This document shows, in pieces, positions 1 to 5,254 of a stretch of 7,379 nt of DNA. Numbering within the stretch: the first letter of the stretch is position 1; every line of letters starts with the position of its first letter. The position numbers were made by a program, and so were the translations under genes. Source of the stretch: Planctomycetota bacterium (GTDB lineage Bacteria; Planctomycetota; Phycisphaerae; WQYP01); contig JAJZEY010000053.1 in the NCBI GenBank assembly GCA_021805585.1, positions 1 through 7,379 of the forward strand. Reading direction: 5' to 3'. The notes beneath the pieces are model-generated. The model was given only the letters and a program-made list of their open reading frames with translations, did no database searches and was not told the origin of the DNA.

Positions 1-2
1 CG

Positions 3-92
3 CATCGGGCGTCGCTTTGGGATATTCCTGAAAAAATGCCGCAATGGCTGGAGCCCGCGGCAGGAGTGATCAAGGCTGTGGTAAGCGTGTAA
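3..92 (+). CDS. C-terminal end of an unidentified protein (partial)
   Basis: The third forward frame is open from the window edge to a TAA at 90-92 and gives 29 residues, including SLWDIPEKMPQWLEPAAGV and ending VVSV. Its GC-rich third codon positions resemble those of the genes downstream. Frame 2 stops at base 31. Frame 1 stays open to a TGA at 67-69 but gives an Arg/Lys-rich peptide that looks less protein-like. The fragment is too short for me to assign a family. It lies 88 bp upstream of the UxaE-type gene on the same strand, so it may belong to the same transcription unit, possibly another sugar-acid or sugar metabolism gene; that is inference from position only. Confidence 0.45.
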   Translation, partial: HRASLWDIPEKMPQWLEPAAGVIKAVVSV

Positions 93-165
93 GACGGATG
101 GCGACTTAACGGGCCGCTCCTTCGTGCCTGCGCCGCTTGCGCGGTAAATGTGAAGTAAAAAGTTC

Positions 166-173
166 GGAAAGGA
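166..173 (+). promoter_or_regulatory. Ribosome binding site of the uxaE-like gene
   Basis: GGAAAGGA lies 7 bases before the ATG at 181. Another ATG at 176-178 is out of frame and too close to this site, so 181 is the supported start. Confidence 0.7.
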
Positions 174-180
174 CAATGTC

Positions 181-1428
181 ATGGAACTCGCAAAGTTCAG
201 TTGCGGTATCGGAGACCGCTTTGGCCGCCAGGGACAGGCTCAACTGCAAGCCTTCATTGATTTTAAAAAATCAACCGGCATTACCCTGACCCCGGTCTGG
301 AATAAATCCAACCGTGAGCACACTATTGTTCACACAGAGCCATCTTCAGTGCGGGCTGAAGCGGATGCCGCGGTCAAGGCTCTGGGATGGAGCGGTCCGT
401 ACCATGTGGATGCCGACCATATCAACATCAAAACTGTCGATCGGTTCATTGCCTGCAGTGATTTTTTTACTATTGATGTCGCCGATCTGATTGGCAAACC
501 GGCGTCCGATGGCGAACTGGCTGAATTTGTGAAACAGGCTCAGTCGCTGGCCGGCAGGCTGGAACTGCCCGGGCTGTCCCATGCAATGACAATTACCGAT
601 GCGGACATTCGTCGCGTTGGCGCGACGTTTCTGGGGGCCGTTAAAGAGGCGGGGCGCGTTTACCGGCATATTCGGATTCAGCGCGGCGAAAATTTCATCC
701 CGGAAATTTCAATGGATGAAACCGATTCTCCGCAGACACCTCCGGAACTTCTGCTGATTCTGGCCGCGATTGCCTGGGAAAAAATTCCAATTCAGACCAT
801 AGCGCCAAAATTCACCGGCCGCTTTAACAAGGGGGTGAATTATCAGGGAGACGTGCGGCAGTTTGAAAAGGAATTTCGGGATGATCTTGCGGTGATTGCC
901 TTTGCCGTTGGCAAGTTTGGCCTGCCGCGTAACCTTAAGTTAAGCGTGCATTCCGGCAGTGATAAATTCGATATTTATGAGCCTATACGCCGCGCCATTC
1001 GGGACACCGGAGCGGGACTGCACGTAAAGACCGCCGGTACCACATGGCTGGAGGAAGTGATTGGACTGGCAATGGCCGGCGGTCGCGGACTGGAAATAGC
1101 CCGCGGTATTTATATATCGGCTCTGGGGCGAATGGATGAACTCTGCGCGCCATATGCCACGGTCATTAGCATTGATCGAACCCTTTTGCCGACCGTTGAA
1201 CAGGTCCGAAACTGGAGCGGTCCGGAATTTGCCCAGGCGCTTCGTCATGACCCGGCGTGTCCGCAGTACAATCCGAATATGCGTCAGCTTGTGCATGTTG
1301 GATTCAAGGTCGCCGCACAGATGGAGGCGGAATATCTGTCCGCCTTGGATGAATTTGCGCCGGTTATCGCCAACGGGGTGAAGGAAAATATTCTTCACCG
1401 GCATCTCGAGAAAATATTCAAAATATGA
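181..1428 (+). CDS. uxaE: Tagaturonate epimerase family protein (UxaE-like)
   Basis: 415 residues, no signal peptide or membrane segment, so cytoplasmic. I recognise it as the UxaE family, first described in Thermotoga as a metal-dependent enzyme interconverting D-tagaturonate and D-fructuronate, which lets galacturonate feed into the glucuronate branch. Visible marks are the GIGDRFGRQG N-terminus (9-18), the HVDADH motif (75-80; H75, D77 and H80 are candidate metal ligands), EISMDETDSPQTP (175-187), a VHSGSDKFDIYEP segment (256-268) typical of a TIM-barrel strand end, and KTAGTTWLEE (283-292). It seems shorter than the Thermotoga protein as I remember it (about 480 residues), so it may be a subfamily with a different hexuronate or ketose substrate. 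The start is fixed by a good ribosome binding site. It is followed by a GH35 beta-galactosidase gene, which fits a polysaccharide-use cluster. The family call is fairly secure; the exact substrate is not. Confidence 0.7.
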   Translation: MELAKFSCGIGDRFGRQGQAQLQAFIDFKKSTGITLTPVWNKSNREHTIVHTEPSSVRAEADAAVKALGWSGPYHVDADHINIKTVDRFIACSDFFTIDVADLIGKPASDGELAEFVKQAQSLAGRLELPGLSHAMTITDADIRRVGATFLGAVKEAGRVYRHIRIQRGENFIPEISMDETDSPQTPPELLLILAAIAWEKIPIQTIAPKFTGRFNKGVNYQGDVRQFEKEFRDDLAVIAFAVGKFGLPRNLKLSVHSGSDKFDIYEPIRRAIRDTGAGLHVKTAGTTWLEEVIGLAMAGGRGLEIARGIYISALGRMDELCAPYATVISIDRTLLPTVEQVRNWSGPEFAQALRHDPACPQYNPNMRQLVHVGFKVAAQMEAEYLSALDEFAPVIANGVKENILHRHLEKIFKI

Positions 1429-1442
1429 TTTCGGCGATGACG

Positions 1443-1480
1443 GCGGAGCGAACAGTTTCCGATCTGTCATTTTCCTCCGC
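1443..1480 (+). other. Weak imperfect hairpin between uxaE-like gene and GH35 gene
   Basis: GCGGAG (1443-1448) can pair with CTCCGC (1475-1480), and inside it ACAG (1452-1455) with CTGT (1464-1467), leaving a large internal bulge. No T-tract follows, so it is not a convincing terminator. It could be an mRNA processing or stability element in a two-gene transcript, or chance. Confidence 0.25.
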
Positions 1481-1513
1481 GTACTGTTTACCCCCAGGAT
1501 GGTGATTCAAATT

Positions 1514-1517
1514 GGAG
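1514..1517 (+). promoter_or_regulatory. Ribosome binding site deciding the GH35 start
   Basis: GGAG is followed by a 6-base spacer and ATG at 1524. The longest open frame begins with TTG at 1512, but that codon overlaps this site, so 1524 (or the adjacent ATG at 1527) is the better start. Confidence 0.65.
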
Positions 1518-1523
1518 TTCACA

Positions 1524-4500
1524 ATGATGGTTCGTACGGTTTGCCGCGGAGTAGCTTTTTGGATGGCCGCTCTCTCGCTGGCGGCACTTTTTTCAGTGAC
1601 ATGTGTCGCGGCGCGAGCCAATGACGATATTTTCCCGCCTCGGACCGCAGCGGCGTCTTTTATTCATTTTGATGGCCGTGGATTCATTATTAACGGCAAA
1701 CGCACGTATGTGCGTTCCGGCAGCTTCCATTATGCCCGTGTGCCACGCGCCCTGTGGCGCGACCGGCTGGAAAAAATGAAACGGGCCGGTTTCAACACTG
1801 TGCAGACCTACGTATTCTGGAATTACCAGGAACCGCGGCCGGGGCAATTCCGCTTTACCGGCCGAGCGGATCTGGACGCATTTCTTAAACTCGCCAGAAG
1901 CGTTGGGCTTTACGCCACTGTGCGTATGGGGCCATATGACTGTGCCGAATGGGACTCGGGCGGCTATCCCGTGTTTTTAAGATTTATTCCCGGCCTCCAG
2001 GTGCGCGCCGATGATCCGGCGTTTATTCACGCTCTGGATAAATTCTGGAAGCGGCTGATACCCATTGTGGCTGAAAATCAGATCAACCATGGCGGAAATG
2101 TCATTCTGGTGCAAATGGAAAATGAGGATCCACAGGGCTGGGGCACCGATATGCCTAATGCCTATTTCAGGCACATGTACAACATGACCCGGCGGCTGGG
2201 GATTCAGGTTCCCATTTTCTTCAGCGGGCTGCATCATGGTTCAGATCCCGCCGGCAATAAACCCTGGAGCAGCCGCGGCCGAACGTCCCCTTGGTATTCC
2301 ACTGAAACCTGGACCGGCTGGTACAACTTATACGGCAAAATGAATCCCGGGAAATTCAGATTCACCGAAGACGCCCTCTGGCATAACGAAGCCTTTGGCG
2401 GCAATGGCCTGAATCTTTATATGCTCGTGGGCAGTACGAATTTTGGGCATTGGAACAACGATGAAATGCGGGCTTCCTATGACTACGCCGCCGGCATCGG
2501 TCAATTGGGTGATTTGCGACCGTTGTATTACCGTTATAAGCGCATCAATTATTTTGCCCGTTCATTTCAGGCGGTTCTTGCCGACAGTGACAATGCCACC
2601 GCGCAATATGCGGACTTTGCCACCGGCAGGTCCATTCAGGTATACGCCCGCAAAAGCCCCCAAGGCACGCTGGTGTTTTTGGCCAATACTGGGAATGTCG
2701 CGGCTGCCGCGCATTTAAAAGGCGGGGGCGTATTACACCTTCACCCGGCAGAATTCGTGCCATTGGTGCGCCATTTTGCCATCAGCAAATGGGTGAGCAT
2801 TCAGCAGTCAAGATCGCGGATTTTAAGTGTGGTTAAACAGGGTAAATTTCTGACGGTCATTCTTTATGGCGCGGGCGAAGGAAATATTGAATTTAAGGTT
2901 GGTTCGCCAGACACGGTTGGCGCGCTGCCGCGTGGCTTTAGCTGGAAGAACAAAGCGGCGGGTCTGCTGGATTTTAATGTGTCATTCGCGCAACTCATGT
3001 CTCACCAGCGTTACACCTCCATTATGGCGGATGAGCCATTTCAACGCACAATCAAAATAGGCGCGCACACGCTGCGGATTTTTTGTGAATCTTACCGGCA
3101 GGAGCATGTCACCTGGCTGGCGGGATACCATGGGTTAAAGCAGATTGTGATTGGCCCGACTTATGTGGACCGAATCGCCACTGTGACGGGTCGCATGGCG
3201 CTTCGGGTACAGCAATATAGTCGCACGGCACCGGATATTGCGGTGGTGTACGGGGCAACAGCCGAGCCGGTGGTGATGGCTGGGAATCCGTCCGGCCGGG
3301 CAGGCCGAATACCCGCCATTCATTTCAAGCATTGGCAAATGCATTCGCTTGTCGCTCCCGCAACCGCAAGCTATAACGCCGCCGCCTGGGTCAAGACCAG
3401 CCGCCCGCGGCAAATGGGGTTTGACCATGGCTATCCGGGGGCGTACACATGGTATCGCTGCACGTTTAACTGGTCTGGCCCGCCCCGGGCGGCGGTGCTT
3501 CCGATATCTCATCTGGCGGATTGGGGCGCGGTGTTTTTAAATGGGAAACTTGTGGACAGCGGTGCGGTGCCGCTGAATCCGCGGGTTCGCCTGAAATCGG
3601 GAAAAAACACGCTCGCCATTTTCACGGTGAACAATGGTCGCCATAAATTATTCGCCTATATCGGCCCTATACACAATAAAGACCGCATGGGGCTATGGGG
3701 AACGCTGAGCGTGTATAAATCGGCGGTTTCCAGGACGCTTTCCCATTGGCGTATGACACCCGTGACTTCGTTGCAAGCCGGCAAGGCCATGATTGTCGGC
3801 GGTCACCGCGGGGGCGATTGGAAGCCGGCGGTCGTCGGTCATGACGCCTTTGCCGGCCAGCCGGGCTTCGCATGGTTTCACACGCGCCTGCCGACGATTC
3901 CGCCGGGATCTCTGGCTTCGGTTAAGTTTAACGATGTAGATGATAATGGGTGGATATATTTGAATGGTAAATTGATTGGCGTCCATCGCGGCTGGGGGCG
4001 GCCTTTTACGATTGCGCTGGCCGCGGCCCGTCATCACGCGACCAATAACCTGGATGTGCTGGTGCAGAACACATCCGGGGCCGGCGGCCTGATGGCGAAA
4101 GTGGTTCTGCATATCGACGAGCCCCTGCCCGGCGTGGCCGCAAAGCCCTTAACGCCATGGCGCATGCGCGGCGGTCTTGGCGATTGGACAAAAAGCTGGC
4201 GGCCGATGGGGGCCGATGCCCCCGGTGTTCCCTGCATGTATCAGGCTACTTTCAACATGCCGAAAAAGACGTTGGGAACCGCGGGTCCGCATATCCATGC
4301 CGTCTATCGTGTTTCCTGGGGGCATCTGTTCGGCGGTGACGCCTGGATTAACGGCCATAACCTGGGGCGTTACCCGGATCCGCAGTGCCCGCGGGGATTG
4401 TATATTCCATCGAGTTGGCTTAAATCGGGAAAAAATACCCTGACTATTCTGGATGAAAAAGGCGGGCTGCCAAGCCAAGTCTATCTGCGGCCATCGCAGA

Positions 4501-4535
4501 CTGCTTCACGCTGGGTGGGGTGGCTTAAGCCGTGA
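1524..4535 (+). CDS. Secreted GH35 beta-galactosidase, large multidomain form
   Basis: 1003 residues counted from ATG 1524. Residues 1-32 form a signal peptide (basic start, hydrophobic core about 9-30, likely cut after ARA before NDD) with no lipobox, so it is probably periplasmic or exported. The GH35 (clan GH-A) TIM barrel spans about 45-345. It shows the SGSFHYARVP block (65-74), TYVFWN (95-100), GPYDCAEWDSGGYP (136-149), GGNVILVQMENED (190-202) with N200 and acid/base E201, the TETWTGWY segment (260-267) with nucleophile E261, and NLYMLVGSTNF (297-307). The family hydrolyses terminal non-reducing beta-D-galactosides. Beta domains follow, including three jelly-roll, galactose-binding-like modules near 604-730, 740-865 and 878-979. 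The size resembles large fungal or plant-type GH35 enzymes more than typical 600-800-residue bacterial ones. Several residues beside the catalytic motifs depart from the family consensus, so the galactoside preferred, or even the sugar, is uncertain. It probably works on plant or algal galactan or hemicellulose side chains. Confidence 0.9.
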   Translation: MMVRTVCRGVAFWMAALSLAALFSVTCVAARANDDIFPPRTAAASFIHFDGRGFIINGKRTYVRSGSFHYARVPRALWRDRLEKMKRAGFNTVQTYVFWNYQEPRPGQFRFTGRADLDAFLKLARSVGLYATVRMGPYDCAEWDSGGYPVFLRFIPGLQVRADDPAFIHALDKFWKRLIPIVAENQINHGGNVILVQMENEDPQGWGTDMPNAYFRHMYNMTRRLGIQVPIFFSGLHHGSDPAGNKPWSSRGRTSPWYSTETWTGWYNLYGKMNPGKFRFTEDALWHNEAFGGNGLNLYMLVGSTNFGHWNNDEMRASYDYAAGIGQLGDLRPLYYRYKRINYFARSFQAVLADSDNATAQYADFATGRSIQVYARKSPQGTLVFLANTGNVAAAAHLKGGGVLHLHPAEFVPLVRHFAISKWVSIQQSRSRILSVVKQGKFLTVILYGAGEGNIEFKVGSPDTVGALPRGFSWKNKAAGLLDFNVSFAQLMSHQRYTSIMADEPFQRTIKIGAHTLRIFCESYRQEHVTWLAGYHGLKQIVIGPTYVDRIATVTGRMALRVQQYSRTAPDIAVVYGATAEPVVMAGNPSGRAGRIPAIHFKHWQMHSLVAPATASYNAAAWVKTSRPRQMGFDHGYPGAYTWYRCTFNWSGPPRAAVLPISHLADWGAVFLNGKLVDSGAVPLNPRVRLKSGKNTLAIFTVNNGRHKLFAYIGPIHNKDRMGLWGTLSVYKSAVSRTLSHWRMTPVTSLQAGKAMIVGGHRGGDWKPAVVGHDAFAGQPGFAWFHTRLPTIPPGSLASVKFNDVDDNGWIYLNGKLIGVHRGWGRPFTIALAAARHHATNNLDVLVQNTSGAGGLMAKVVLHIDEPLPGVAAKPLTPWRMRGGLGDWTKSWRPMGADAPGVPCMYQATFNMPKKTLGTAGPHIHAVYRVSWGHLFGGDAWINGHNLGRYPDPQCPRGLYIPSSWLKSGKNTLTILDEKGGLPSQVYLRPSQTASRWVGWLKP

Positions 4536-4573
4536 AAATTAATTGCCGGGATATTCCGCGGGCTTTTCCGATG

Positions 4574-4595
4574 GCACCGCCTTCGCGGGCTTTTT
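4574..4595 (+). terminator. Intrinsic terminator of the GH35 gene
   Basis: GC-a-CCGC pairs with GCGG-GC around a CTTC loop, a 6-bp stem with one bulged A, followed directly by TTTTT. It begins 38 bases after the GH35 stop codon, the expected place for a rho-independent terminator. Confidence 0.6.
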
Positions 4596-4666
4596 CCAGC
4601 GGTTTTTCGATGGGCAACGGAGCTCTTTGAAGCTGAAAGCCGGGGCCGCTAATTTTTCTGGCGTGG

Positions 4667-4700
4667 TGCGGTTTTTCGTCTTCACAGCCCGCATTTTTTT
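4667..4700 (+). terminator. Possible weak second terminator
   Basis: TGCGG (4667-4671) can pair with CCGCA (4689-4693), followed by seven T (4694-4700). The stem is only 5 bp and the loop 17 bases, so it would be weak; the T7 tract is its best argument. Confidence 0.25.
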
Positions 4701-4753
4701 ACGCCAACGCCACTTCAGTTATTCAACCTGGGCTGACGCCTGATTAATTGGCA

Positions 4754-4776
4754 GCCCCGCTGAAAGCGGGCATTTT
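4754..4776 (+). terminator. Hairpin with short T-run upstream of the glycogen synthase gene
   Basis: CCCGCT (4756-4761) pairs with AGCGGG (4765-4770) around a GAA loop. The stem extends by a G-C pair (4754/4771) if C4755 is bulged out. CATTTT follows. It may be a backup terminator for the upstream transcript or a leader structure; four T make termination uncertain. Confidence 0.4.
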
Positions 4777-4784
4777 CGGCTACC

Positions 4785-4814
4785 ACGACAAATCCCGGTC
4801 CGTTGGTGTAGAAT
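4785..4814 (+). promoter_or_regulatory. Candidate sigma-70-type promoter of the GT3 gene
   Basis: TAGAAT (4809-4814) matches the -10 consensus at 5 of 6 positions, and ACGACA (4785-4790) matches the -35 at 4 of 6, with an 18-bp spacer. Transcription would start near 4821, giving a leader of about 40 bases. A perfect TTGACA at 4837-4842 lies too close to the start codon to serve as its -35. This is inference from consensus only. Confidence 0.3.
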
Positions 4815-4851
4815 ACCCGGCGACAGGAAGCGTGGTTTGACACGGAAAGGC

Positions 4852-4855
4852 AGGG
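4852..4855 (+). promoter_or_regulatory. Ribosome binding site of the GT3 glycogen synthase
   Basis: AGGG sits 6 bases before ATG 4862. A GGAAAGG just upstream (4844-4850) is stronger but 11 bases away. Either supports the long start, and hence the N-terminal extension, over internal starts such as ATG 5060. Confidence 0.5.
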
Positions 4856-4861
4856 TTCGTT

Positions 4862-5254
4862 ATGGCGGATATGAAGCGTTCCGGCAGAAAATCCGGGCTT
4901 AAATCATCAGAAAAGGTTAAATCAGATATTGGCGGTGGCGGCAGCGCGCCTCCGGCAAATCCGGACGGACTTGAGCCGCATGAAGCCGCGCAGGACAAAC
5001 CGCGCGTCAATTACAAAGTTGTCGGCTTTGCCCCGCCCTCCACGGTTGTCGCGGGCGGCATGGGGGTGGGTAGCGCTGGAGCGTCGATTCGCAGGTCGGT
5101 GGTGGTAGGGTCGGTCGAAAGTGGTATCGGCGGGGGGCCTAAAGCACCGGAGCCTGTTTCACCGGTTTGGCCCGGTCCGCCACCAATTCCGGCACGAAAG
5201 TCGGTGGATAAAGTTCCTGATGCCGATATCGGGGATTCCACGGACGATTCCAAG
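4862..5254 (+). other. Low-complexity N-terminal extension of the glycogen synthase, with internal repeat
   Basis: Codons 1-131 encode a probably disordered segment. A Lys-rich start (MKRSGRKSG, 4-12) is followed by Gly-rich blocks, a proline run WPGPPPIPA (103-111) and an acidic end (DADIGDSTDDS, 120-130). Two related motifs occur, SDIGGGGSAPP (21-31) and SGIGGGPKAPEP (87-98), which suggests internal duplication. Human GYS1 has under 30 residues before its core, so this is about 105 longer. I recognise no domain in it. The DNA is notably G-rich on the coding strand around 5053-5140. Confidence 0.75.

Larger units (their letters stand above)
4536..4861 (+). other. Intergenic region between GH35 and GT3 genes
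   Basis: 326 bp without a convincing gene. It is rich in short T-runs that follow GC-rich blocks (T5 at 4591-4595, T5 near 4602, T5 near 4653, T5 near 4672, T7 at 4694-4700). A near-repeat CGCGGGCTTTT(T)CC occurs at 4557-4569 and 4584-4597. Two open stretches, plus 4543-4743 from a TTG and minus 4539-4694 from an ATG, lack good ribosome binding sites and run through the terminator, so I do not call them. The final 80 bp probably carry the promoter and leader of the glycogen synthase gene. Confidence 0.7.

Noticed and set aside
130..144. Short GC hairpin (GCGC-CGCTT-GCGC) upstream of the uxaE-like gene
   Set aside because: Only 4 bp of stem and no T-tract; too small to call a terminator or operator.
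940..1470. 176-aa antisense open frame over the end of the uxaE-like gene
   Set aside because: It overlaps clearly coding sense sequence, and its product is compositionally odd with no recognisable motif.
1548..1605. Lipoprotein signal in the GH35 leader around SVTC
   Set aside because: The residues before the Cys do not fit the lipobox (Ser at -3, Thr at -1), and a standard A-x-A cleavage site follows.
4543..4743. 66-aa plus-strand open frame after the GH35 gene
   Set aside because: It begins at a TTG with no ribosome binding site, runs through a good intrinsic terminator, and has a Phe-rich composition explained by the T-runs.
4837..4842. Perfect TTGACA as a -35 box for the GT3 gene
   Set aside because: A -10 at normal spacing would fall on the start codon, so it cannot serve the annotated start. 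It could only serve an internal start, for which there is no evidence.
4780..5253. Two adjoining antisense open frames (same frame) opposite the GT3 N-terminal extension
   Set aside because: They mirror the Gly/Pro-rich sense codons (GGN/CCN complement each other). They have no antisense start context, and the sense frame continues into a certain enzyme.
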